From NCBI GenBank assembly GCA_014904985.1, contig MU128923.1, forward strand, positions 379,429 through 390,554: a DNA stretch of 11,126 nucleotides, given 5' to 3'. The translations under genes were made by a program, and so were the position numbers. Positions 1 to 6,787 of this stretch are shown here, one piece after another (position 1 is the first letter of the stretch; each line of letters starts with the position of its first letter). The notes below the pieces were generated by a model. It was not told where the DNA came from, ran no database searches, and saw only the letters and a list, made by a program, of their open reading frames with translations. The DNA comes from Hydnum rufescens UP504 (lineage: Eukaryota > Basidiomycota > Agaricomycetes > Cantharellales > Hydnaceae).

Positions 1-502
1 AATTGACCTGTAATATTATGATACAGACTATATCCAAAAATGGAATGAATTGGATGTGTGGAAGTGGCTGAAATTGAGGGGGAGGGGAAGGATAATCAAA
101 AGTGAATTACACAAGATGTAGAGCAGGCATGGATCTGATATCAGGCCACTAGTGTAATATGTGTATGGGGAGCTCATATGCCAACTATCAGCCTAACCAG
201 ACTCCATGCCATCACCCTGAAAATTCACAGTTGGCTCATCCAAACACATTCATAACATCCCCCAATATTTCAGATTTCTTACTGCAATGTGAGACCTTGC
301 AGAATATTTTCAAGTTTCACTGTAATACACCCTCCAGTGGGGGCACTTCTAGAACTGCAATGACTCTGATTTTTTGTAAGCCACACCTGGTCACCATTTG
401 AGGCTCAGGTACAATATTTCAGCCCATTCTAAGCACTTCTGGAAGTGATCACATGACCCAGATCTTCCCCTCCCCCTGCTTCACTCAGTGCTCCAATTTG
501 CA

Positions 503-643
503 CCACTAAATACCATACTTCTGACCTCAAATTGAATTGATCTGGAATGTTTCTTGAATAACTCAATGAATATTCCATGGAATGTCTTCAAATTGGAATC
601 AGGGGGTGTCACCCACTACTACTACAAATGGCCACAAAGTTCA
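503..643. other. Loop of palindrome 1
   Basis: These 141 bp are unique to the centre of palindrome 1. They contain short complementary pieces (GGAAT and ATTCC around 552-578) but no reading frame of note. In a transcript of the palindrome this would be the hairpin loop. Confidence 0.85.
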
Positions 644-938
644 TGCAAATTGGATCACTGAGTGAAGCAGGGGGAGGGGAAGATCTGGGTCATGTGACCA
701 CTTCCAGAAGTGCTTAGAATGGGCTGAAATATTGTACCTGAGCCTCAAATGGTGACCAGGTGTGGCTTACAAAAAATCAGAGTCATTGCAGTTCTAGAAG
801 TGCCCCCACTGGAGGGTGTATTGCAGTGAAACTTGAAAATATTCTGCAAGGTCTCACATTGCAGTAAGAAATCTGAAATATTGGGGGATGTTATGAATGT
901 GTTTGGATGAGCCAACTGTGAATTTTCAGGGTGATGGC

Positions 939-1005
939 ATGGATGGAAGGCCCTGGGGAGGAGATTGTGAGTTAGGGGGGATGATGTGGAGCAATGCCTA
1001 AATGG
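939..1005. other. 63-bp arm-specific segment between ATGG direct repeats
   Basis: The right arm has 63 bp that the left arm lacks at its matching point (204-207). The segment is bounded by ATGG at 939-942 and ATGG at 1002-1005, and the left arm keeps a single copy (CCAT on the + strand). This is the footprint of a deletion between 4-bp microhomologies in the left arm. A 63-bp insertion with a 4-bp duplication is the less likely reading. Confidence 0.85.
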
Positions 1006-1328
1006 AGTCTGGTTAGGCTGATAGTTGGCATATGAGCTCCCCATACACATATTACACTAGTGGCCTGATATCAGATCCATGCCTGCTCTACATCTTGTGT
1101 AATTCACTTTTGATTATCCTTCCCCTCCCCCTCAATTTCAGCCACTTCCACACATCCAATTCATTCCATTTTTGGATATAGTCTGTATCATAATATTACA
1201 GGTCAATTCCACCTATTTTGGGCCCAGTGTGGGGTGATTCACATTTATGGTGGGGTTGTTCCTCTTTTCTGCCTGCCAAGGGAGTTGAATGTCTCAAACT
1301 CAACTCATTGAGCTAATTTATGGTGTAG

Positions 1329-1393
1329 CATGTGCCAAATTTCAGACACATCTGCCCCGTGCTTATCTTCCAGCATTTTCTGGTGGTTCCAGT
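1329..1393. repeat. Degenerate module, copy 1
   Basis: This ~65-bp block aligns with 1621-1685. Both begin CATGTGCCAA, continue through TTTCAGAC, a TCTGCCC core and a GCTTAT/ACTTAT box, and end in GGTGGTTCCAGT. The offset between copies is 292 bp. Confidence 0.85.
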
Positions 1394-1620
1394 CCCCCCT
1401 GCCCAGTTCCCCCTCTTTAAGTGCATGGATTGGGCTGATTTTTGGCACATAATTACTTTATAATGATTTCATACTCTGTGTAAATTTTCAAGTCCCCAGC
1501 TATTTTATAGAGGGAGGAAATCAATTTTTAATGTCCAAACCTGTTTGGCCCATATCTCCATAAGTAATGCATGGAGTGGGCTGAAATCTTGATATGATTT
1601 GCATCCTAATAGTCCCTAAT

Positions 1621-1685
1621 CATGTGCCAACTTTCAGACCTGTCTGCCCAGCACTTATTTTCTGGCAATTTCCGGTGGTTCCAGT
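1621..1685. repeat. Degenerate module, copy 2
   Basis: This is the second copy of the block at 1329-1393, in the same orientation and with scattered substitutions. It keeps one CG (1673-1674) where copy 1 reads TG within its TTCTGGTGG box, which fits loss of a CpG in copy 1. Confidence 0.85.
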
Positions 1686-2070
1686 GCTGTTTTTACTGTT
1701 CTCATTGTTTCAGGCACTAACCAGTGGCCCTGTGCCTGGTTTTTTTTACTGTATCAGGGTCCCTAGGGGTCCATCCATCCATCCCAGGCACCACCCCCTG
1801 GTCCTGGGCCCCCATTGGGCTGGATGGGGAAATTTTTCTTGGATGTAGTTCATTTAATTTCCACATTTAGGCTTTTTTTCAATAGGAATCAGTGTATTAT
1901 GTAACTGGATACCATTTAGGAATAATTATATAATATTTTTAGCCCCCCCAAACCCAGTATGGGAATTATCCTAAATAGGAAATGATTGGATGCAAATCCA
2001 TTAAGAACCCAACTGAGCCATTGGCTGATATTAAAATGCCTGGGGGTTACCCCAGGTGATGCAACAGCTG

Positions 2071-2172
2071 ACCTGATGCATCAAAAACATGGTAATGGTA
2101 ACTTACCACAATTTTTGCAAAAAACTTGTGGTAAGTTACCATATCTGATGCAATAAGTCTACAGCATCAGGT
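2071..2172. repeat. 102-bp nested hairpin with 9-bp terminal inverted repeats
   Basis: ACCTGATGC (2071-2079) faces its complement GCATCAGGT (2164-2172). Inside lies a perfect 17-bp stem (2095-2111 with 2126-2142), and the loop TTTTTGCAAAAA is itself self-complementary, so the core can close almost completely. It sits 3 bp outside the left end of palindrome 2. It may be a tiny MITE-like element or a cruciform-forming site; no target duplication is evident. Confidence 0.8.
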
Positions 2173-2400
2173 GCCAGGTGATATTGAGTGGGAGATGAGG
2201 GGAAAATGAGGAATAGTGAGGCCAGAAGTTATCAGAAAACCCTGAAAGTGGGTGTGTTGAAAAGCTGTGATTTGGGTGCACAGAATGCACCCACACACAG
2301 CCTGAGCAATGACACCTAGCCCCCAGGAGGAGCACATGAACCCAAACAAGAAGATTTAAGATAGTGATGTGATGTGAATCAGGTGGTCTATTCTCTTGAA

Positions 2401-2405
2401 GTAGG
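2401..2405. repeat. Target site duplication GTAGG, left
   Basis: GTAGG directly precedes the TGTCAGGG end of the solo LTR and is repeated directly after its CCCTGACA end at 3015-3019. The matching point of the other palindrome arm (4592-4596, CCTAC) has a single copy, which is the empty site. Confidence 0.9.
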
Positions 2406-2856
2406 TGTCAGGGCCATGCTGTGATGAGGGCACCAAACAAATATAAACACAAATCATTCTGGCTGAGTCCAGTGTAAGTCTGGCTAAGTCTGCAAGAATC
2501 CAGGCAAGAATGAGATAAGGAGGTTGGAGAGGTCAGAGGAGCAGTCCAGCAGCCCAGAAGGGACTAGGTGGAAATGAGCACAGTGATCCTTAAGCTTGTG
2601 GAGTCAACTGGAAAATACTCAGACCTGTAGTCTGGAGTAACAGCAGAAATCCTGAGAGACCAAAGCTGAGGTCTCTGGACTTCACTGCTGGACTACTTAT
2701 ACAGGATTGCTATACTACAGGGGAGTGATTGCTAAACAGGAGATGGTTACAGGGGGGCAGGAACAGGAATGCAGGCAGGGGGAAAGTGGACAGGAACAGG
2801 AATGCATGGGAGCATACCAGAAGCAACAGGAAATGAAAAGAAAATGAAATTAAATT

Positions 2857-2889
2857 GGAAGCAAACTGGAAGCAAACCAGAAGCAAACC
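2857..2889. repeat. 11-bp minisatellite, three units
   Basis: GGAAGCAAACT, GGAAGCAAACC and AGAAGCAAACC follow one another inside the solo LTR. Such short tandem repeats are common in LTR control regions. Confidence 0.85.
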
Positions 2890-2939
2890 AAACTTGGGGG
2901 AAGCAGGGGTGGAGTGGAGCAGACAGAGGGAGGAGTGGT

Positions 2940-2989
2940 CTGGAGTAGACTGGAGTGGATTGGAGTTGACTGGAGTTGACTGGAGTGAA
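2940..2989. repeat. 10-bp minisatellite, five units
   Basis: Five units with consensus CTGGAGTKGA run in tandem near the right end of the solo LTR. If the LTR is on the minus strand this lies near the start of U3 and could act as an enhancer-like array; that role is inference. Confidence 0.85.
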
Positions 2990-3014
2990 TCAGAAAAAGG
3001 GTGGAACCCTGACA

Positions 3015-3019
3015 GTAGG
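3015..3019. repeat. Target site duplication GTAGG, right
   Basis: This is the second copy of the GTAGG duplication. The palindrome arm resumes at 3020. Confidence 0.9.
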
Positions 3020-3560
3020 CTTGTTGGAGAGCTGAGATTTGGGCACACAGACTGTGCCCACAGTCAGCCTATCCAACAAAGCCAGGGCCCCAGTGGGACC
3101 CAGCAACATCACATTTGATGTCAGCTGTCTGTTGAAAGCTTGACTCAACACCAGCACTTGCTGAAATTAACAAAGCACCCATATATACTGTTCCAATATT
3201 TCTGGATACCAGCAATTTTTCTGCCACTTATATTGGTAATTCCATGGTTATATTTCTTTGTTTCTCTTCATGTCCACTTGCCTACTATCTTGGTGTGCTC
3301 TGTATACCATATATGTACACTATTAGCCTTCACACCTCAGGTCTGTGTCCAATGTCCTTTCCAATAGGTACATTGCATGTACTTGGCCATTATGTACATT
3401 CCTGCCAGGGGGGAAAGGTGTCCTCATGCCCTCATTGTCATCACTGGCCCCCCCTTCTTCATATTTCTTTTGTTCCTGCCCCCACCCTCCTTCTCCTGTT
3501 GATGATTTAAGGGACCTCACAGACACAATTGAGTTTCCCCCTGACCTAATGGGCATGGAC

Positions 3561-4052
3561 TAACAGGAAGATCCCCATATGGATGCCAGAAATTCCATGA
3601 AAAAGATATTAGGGATTTGCTAGTGATTAGAGGCACTCAGGCCCAAATGTGCTGTAATATCAAGTGACCCCTCCCTGTCTCACACCCATCTGAAAGTCAG
3701 TTCATGGGATTGTGTGACATGTGACAAGCCTTGAATTTGGTTCAGGATGCATGGCCACATGACTAACAGTGGATACTACCCCTATATCCAAATTGTAAAC
3801 CTGGACACTACAGCCTGATACAGCATTTCTTGTGGAATGAAAAATAACACCTGGTTGTGGTGGGCATAATAAATCCACCTGATGCAGGTCTAATCATTCA
3901 GATTCTCTCCCAGAGTGGGGGGCAAGTGCACTCCATTGTCCCTCAGAAAATATGAATAAATACATTTCTCCACCACTCAGTGGAGTCTGAAAGGATTTCA
4001 CTACTGCCAGGGGCCTCCCATCTGCTGATATACATATCTCATGTAGGACACT
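3561..4052. pseudogene. Loop of palindrome 2 with coding-like fragments
   Basis: This 492-bp unpaired centre is the only non-duplicated part of the element. Two + strand stretches look like decayed protein. One is at about 3568-3657 (contains YGCQKFHEKDIRDLLVIRG), followed by TGA. The other is in another frame at about 3650-3868 (contains WFRMHGHMTNSGYYPYIQI and NNTWLWWA), with two internal TGA stops. Their internal stops are TGA, as in the pol relic downstream. I do not recognise the protein. Cargo or transposase remnants of the foldback element are possible, and chance frames cannot be excluded. Confidence 0.3.
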
Positions 4053-4540
4053 GTCCATGCCGTTAGGTCAGGGGGAAACTCAATTGTGTCTGTGAGGTCC
4101 CTTAAATCATCAACAGGAGAAGGAGGGTGGGGGCAGGAACAAAAGAAATATGAAGAAGGGGGGCCAGTGATGACAATGAGGGCATGAGGACACCTTTCCC
4201 CCCTGGCAGGAATGTACATAATGGCCAAGTACATGCAATGTACCTATTGGAAAGGACATTGGACACAGACCTGAGGTGTGAAGGCTAATAGTGTACATAT
4301 ATGGTATACAGAGCACACCAAGATAGTAGGCAAGTGGACATGAAGAGAAACAAAGAAATATAACCATGGAATTACCAATATAAGTGGCAGAAAAATTGCT
4401 GGTATCCAGAAATATTGGAACAGTATATATGGGTGCTTTGTTAATTTCAGCAAGTGCTGGTGTTGAGTCAAGCTTTCAACAGACAGCTGACATCAAATGT
4501 GATGTTGCTGGGTCCCACTGGGGCCCTGGCTTTGTTGGAT

Positions 4541-4600
4541 GGGCTGAGTGTGGGCACAGTCTGTGTGCCCAAATCTCAGCTCTCCAACAAGCCTACTTCA
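4541..4600. repeat. Extra diverged copy of the tandem-repeat core
   Basis: GGGCTGAGTGTGGGCACAGT and the following CCCAAATCTCAGCT..CCAACA align with the core of the 300-bp repeats at ~4694 and ~4994. This short copy lies in the inner arm of palindrome 2, and its mirror is at about 3020-3070. The arm is therefore itself built from the repeat family. Confidence 0.7.
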
Positions 4601-4626
4601 AGAGAATACACCACCTGATTTGCATC

Positions 4627-4912
4627 ACATCACTATCATAAATCTTCTTGTTTGGGTTCATGTGCTCCTCCTGGGGGCTAGGTGTTGTTTCTTGGGCTGT
4701 GTGTGGGTACATTCTGTGCACCCAAATCACAGCTTTTCAACACACCCACTTTCAGGGTTTTCTGAGAACTTCTGGCCTCACTATTCCTCATTTTCCCCTC
4801 ATCTCCCACTCAATATCACCTAGGGGAGTCAAATCATACCCAATTTCAACATTCTGAGGCTTAATCAATTCATCTCATTCATCCAAATCCATTGAGCATA
4901 TGTACACCACAA
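4627..4912 (+). repeat. ~300-bp tandem repeat, unit 1
   Basis: This unit aligns with 4927-5212 at an offset of 300 bp, falling to 298 after a 2-bp indel near 4822. Its first 195 bp are also the right outer arm of palindrome 2. Unit 1 has CA at 4719-4720 and 4884-4885 where unit 2 has CG and TG. The last ~80 bp may encode the tail of a Gypsy RNase H, judged only from the frame continuing into the pol relic after unit 2. Confidence 0.85.
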
Positions 4913-4926
4913 ACTGGCCACTTTCC

Positions 4927-5212
4927 ATTGTGCTATCCTCAATCTTCCCTTGTGGGTTCATATGCCCCCTCTGGGGGCTAGGTGTTGTTGTTCAGGCTGT
5001 GTGTGGGTCCATTCTATGCGCCCAAATCACAGCTTTTCAACACACCCACTTTCAAGGTTTTCTGAGAACTTCTGGCCTCACTATTCCTCATCTTCCCCTC
5101 ATCTCCCACTCAACATCACCTGGGAGTCAAATCATGCCTGATTTTGATGTTCTTAGGCTTAATCAATTTGTCTCATTCATCTGAATTCATCAAGCACATT
5201 CATGCCACAAAA
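4927..5212 (+). repeat. ~300-bp tandem repeat, unit 2
   Basis: This is the second copy of the unit at 4627-4912. It keeps one of the five CG dinucleotides of the first 6.5 kb (5019-5020), which both other copies have lost to CA. Its 3' end merges without a break into the pol relic, so the repeat unit probably includes a piece of that retrotransposon. Confidence 0.85.
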
Positions 5213-5640
5213 CAAAACACCAAGGTCCAGATGGATTATCCAGGTGCCCAGCAAACAACAATGACTCAGCCAATTCAGAAGATGAACTGGAACCAGATGA
5301 ACCAGGCCATTTTATCACTGGGCCATGATTTCTTGAAGAATATGAACACTGGGTCATGCATAGTTCCTCAGCATCCAGACTATCAGCAACAAGAATCAAA
5401 AGGGAATCCTATGAAGACATCATTGAATTTAGGCAAAATAACACAGTATTCTCAATCAAGCCACAGGAAAATACAACAAGAAATGGTGGATTTGCAGCCC
5501 TCTCATATCAAGCCCACTCACCTGCTCAAAAGCATTCATTAAAAGGAAATTCACCATTTATACCAATATTTGGTAGGGAATTGTCAGAGGCCTTGTGACT
5601 CCCAGAAATGCATACAAAAGACTTCAATCCAAGCACAAAC
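5110..5640 (+). pseudogene. Ty3/Gypsy pol relic: RNase H tail and linker
   Basis: Frame 1 carries KHQGPDGLSR (5215-5244) followed by an acidic stretch (NSEDELEPDEP, 5272-5304). In Ty3/Gypsy polyproteins, especially of basidiomycetes, a GPDGLSR-type motif and an acidic linker follow RNase H and lead to integrase. Upstream MPDFDVLRLNQFVSFI (5134-5181) is compatible with the end of RNase H but is weak by eye. The frame is broken only by TGA, at 5182, 5326 and 5596. No RT, RNase H catalytic core or integrase zinc finger is seen. What follows 5330 is unrecognised coding-like sequence. It belongs to the plus strand and sits directly after repeat unit 2. A dead fragment is the only sensible reading; family assignment rests on the motif. 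Confidence 0.65.
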
Positions 5641-6238
5641 AAATACCTCATGGATGCCATTATTAACAAGGAAAGCATATCTGCATGATATCTCAATCAA
5701 ACTTGGAAATCATCTTCAACAGCATCTGGAAATCAACTTGAAGACAATCGTGTATGGGTTTATGATGAATTAAGGCCAGATTTTGCACAAAAATCTCCAG
5801 AAAAAGCAGAGGACTTTAGCTATCAAATTGGCCAGGCCATCAGAAATGCTGATAAGATGAAATATAAAACTGTGGATAAAAAGAAAAACCCTATTCCATT
5901 GGGAGTCATTCATCAACCAGTCATTCATCTTCCCTACAAAGATCACACCTCTCCTACTTCCAACACATCTGCCTAGCTTCAAAGACTTTCAATACACCAG
6001 GAAGCTTACCCCTGAATGCATCAAGAAAATAATTGACAACATTCCCAATGGTTTTCTTTCAGAAGAAGAGCTCAATTTACTTCTATATCTGGTTGCTCAA
6101 AGAGAAAAAGGTCTCACATTTGATGAATCAGAACAAGGAATCTTCAAAACAGAATACTTTCCAGACTATACTTGCAGGTGGATAAAGACTGTCATCCCAA
6201 TCTTTCATATCTATAGCTCACTTATGGACAAGACTTGA
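5641..6238 (+). pseudogene. Ty3/Gypsy pol relic: pre-reverse-transcriptase region
   Basis: Frame 1 runs through a TGA at 5686, then is open from 5689 to 5973 and includes NADKMKYKTVDKKKNPIP (5845-5898). One frameshift between about 5860 and 5976 moves to frame 2. That frame reads LTPE (6005-6016), GFLSEEEL (6050-6073) and TFDESEQGIFKTEYFPDY (6116-6169), and ends at TGA 6236. This order (basic KYK.V.KK..P.P block, then R/K-LTPE, GFL..EE, F.E.E.G.F...YF) matches, from memory, the stretch just before RT in basidiomycete Gypsy polyproteins. The RT itself is absent: similarity fades after about 6210. In an intact element this part precedes RT, so its place downstream of the RNase H linker is out of order. 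Confidence 0.7.
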
Positions 6239-6267
6239 GCACACACATTTCTGCATTAAACTTTGCA

Positions 6268-6273
6268 TATAAG
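6268..6273 (+). promoter_or_regulatory. TATA-like box
   Basis: TATAAG in the context CTTTGCATATAAGGGCC lies 212 bp before the ATG at 6480. Spacing and sequence are acceptable for a fungal core promoter, but nothing else confirms it. Confidence 0.3.
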
Positions 6274-6393
6274 GGCCACTTTGGCTGCACAAGAAATGTT
6301 TCTACTGAGAGCATTTCTGCAATAGAAAAAGTTGGAGGTGTTCCTCAGAGTACTTTCTGGGGTGTTTCTCACCAGATTCCTGTTTGGCTGGAC

Positions 6394-6425
6394 TGTTTCT
6401 TGAGTGTTTCTTGAGTGTTTCTGAG
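6394..6425. repeat. 11-bp minisatellite, about three units
   Basis: TGTTTCTTGAG occurs twice in tandem, followed by a 10-bp variant TGTTTCTGAG. It lies between the TATA-like box and the ATG at 6480. Confidence 0.85.
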
Positions 6426-6479
6426 TCTGGATCCTCAGAAGCAAATATGTTCACATCACTCATTTAGTACTACTGCCTC

Positions 6480-6787
6480 ATGGGAGGTCCTGGCAAGAAG
6501 ACAAAGCAGCCACCCCCCCAAAGGGCCCCCCCTGCCAAGACTTCACCGGCCGAGCCTCCTGTCATGGCAAGGAAGTCAAGTGTGGTTCCATCTAGTGGCA
6601 AGAAAGCAACTAGTACCAAGGTGGCAAAGGCTACCCCTGAGAACCCTCCTGGTGATACAGTGTAAGTGGGAAACGGAAGATGAATCCAGCTACAGTCCGC
6701 AAAATGGAAACAAGGACTAAGAAGGGGGATCATGGGGCGAATCCAAACATTGGGGTCCAAGGGAAAGAAGGGTCTTCGGATGGGTGA
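6480..6787 (+). pseudogene. Basic Pro/Lys-rich hypothetical frame, probably broken or spliced
   Basis: An ATG at 6480 opens 61 codons to a TAA at 6663. The product is rich in Pro, Lys and Ala (starts MGGPGKKTKQPPPQ, with SSGKKATSTKVAKATPE further on), like a disordered nuclear N-terminus. In the frame beginning at 6665 a similar basic stretch follows (SGKRKMNPATVRKMETRTKK) up to a TGA at 6785. The two would join if one GT of the GTGT at 6660-6663 were extra. Alternatively GTAAGT at 6662-6667 is a good splice donor and the gene continues in an exon I cannot place. CG dinucleotides reappear here (6546-6551). I do not recognise the protein; a transposase N-terminus or a dead host gene are both possible. 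Confidence 0.35.

Larger units (their letters stand above)
1..1208. repeat. Long palindrome 1 (foldback-type repeat)
   Basis: The sequence from 1 to 502 is repeated as its reverse complement from 644 to 1208. Base 1 pairs with 1208 without gaps to 207/1002, and 208 pairs with 938 without gaps to 502/644. The first 190 bases are identical between arms. Elsewhere I see about three substitutions and one 63-bp indel. The arms are non-coding; the reading frames found in them are the same sequence mirrored. Homology to the copy at 10885-11126 continues into 1209-1250, so the element extends past 1208 and its left part is probably cut by the window edge. No transposase or target duplication can be seen. 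A foldback or MITE-like non-autonomous element is likely; a simple inverted duplication is the alternative. Confidence 0.95.
1209..2070. other. Non-coding repeat-derived flank
   Basis: No gene is visible. The stretch has two CG dinucleotides (1358 and 1673) and is built of degenerate modules. TGCATGGA-TGGGCTGA recurs near 1422 and 1567, and a CATGTGCCAA..TTTCAGAC block occurs twice. A related form of each module lies in palindrome 1, at 713-727 and 175-191. Poly-pyrimidine and GGTCCATCC-type low-complexity DNA lies around 1755-1830. An 84-codon frame at 1594-1848 falls in it and looks like chance. A short inverted repeat (stem 2039-2045 with 2050-2056) lies near its end. Confidence 0.7.
2406..3014. 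mobile_element. Solo LTR of an LTR retrotransposon (609 bp)
   Basis: The segment starts TGTCAGGG and ends CCCTGACA, so it has the TG...CA ends and the short terminal inverted repeats of an LTR. It is flanked by the 5-bp duplication GTAGG and interrupts only one arm of palindrome 2. No gag or pol lies inside or beside it, so it is best read as a solo LTR left by LTR-LTR recombination. Orientation is uncertain; TATAAGTAG on the minus strand (complement of 2694-2702) would suit a core promoter there. It contains no CG dinucleotide. A 112-codon minus-strand frame across it looks like chance. Confidence 0.85.
2176..4821. repeat. Long palindrome 2, interrupted by a solo LTR
   Basis: Outer arms 2176-2405 and 4592-4821 pair with no gaps (paired positions sum to 6997) at about 95% identity. 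Inner arms 3020-3560 and 4053-4591 pair at over 99%, with two substitutions, one CG/TG difference and two 1-bp indels; one indel is a C7/C6 slip at ~3448-3454 versus ~4159-4164. Without the LTR and its extra target copy the palindrome is about 2.03 kb. Reading frames in the arms occur identically in both arms in opposite directions and show no recognisable protein. The left end is a clean homology break at AGGTGATATT (2176). The right end is where the outer-arm sequence carries on into the tandem repeats. The type of element is unknown. Confidence 0.95.

Noticed and set aside
159..1050. Frames at 159-401 (+) and 745-1050 (-) encoding nearly the same peptide
   Set aside because: They are the two arms of palindrome 1 read in opposite directions; the 21-residue difference is the 63-bp indel, and the peptide has no recognisable features.
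2710..3048. 112-codon minus-strand frame
   Set aside because: It lies across the solo LTR, its minisatellites and the border with the palindrome arm; its Ser/Leu/Phe/Pro-rich composition is explained by the purine-rich plus strand.
3140..4471. Identical 75-codon frames at 3140-3367 (+) and 4244-4471 (-), hydrophobic, membrane-protein-like
   Set aside because: The identity follows from the palindrome and not from protein selection. The overlapping frames are broken by the C7/C6 slip, and no family is recognisable.
2406..6238. The solo LTR and the downstream pol relic as one damaged Gypsy element
   Set aside because: The GTAGG duplications and the single-copy site in the other arm show that the LTR is a separate insertion; no second LTR follows the pol relic.
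1..6540. Classical repeat-induced point mutation (CpA to TpA) as in ascomycetes
   Set aside because: CA and TG dinucleotides are abundant and it is CG that is missing, so the preferred target was CpG.
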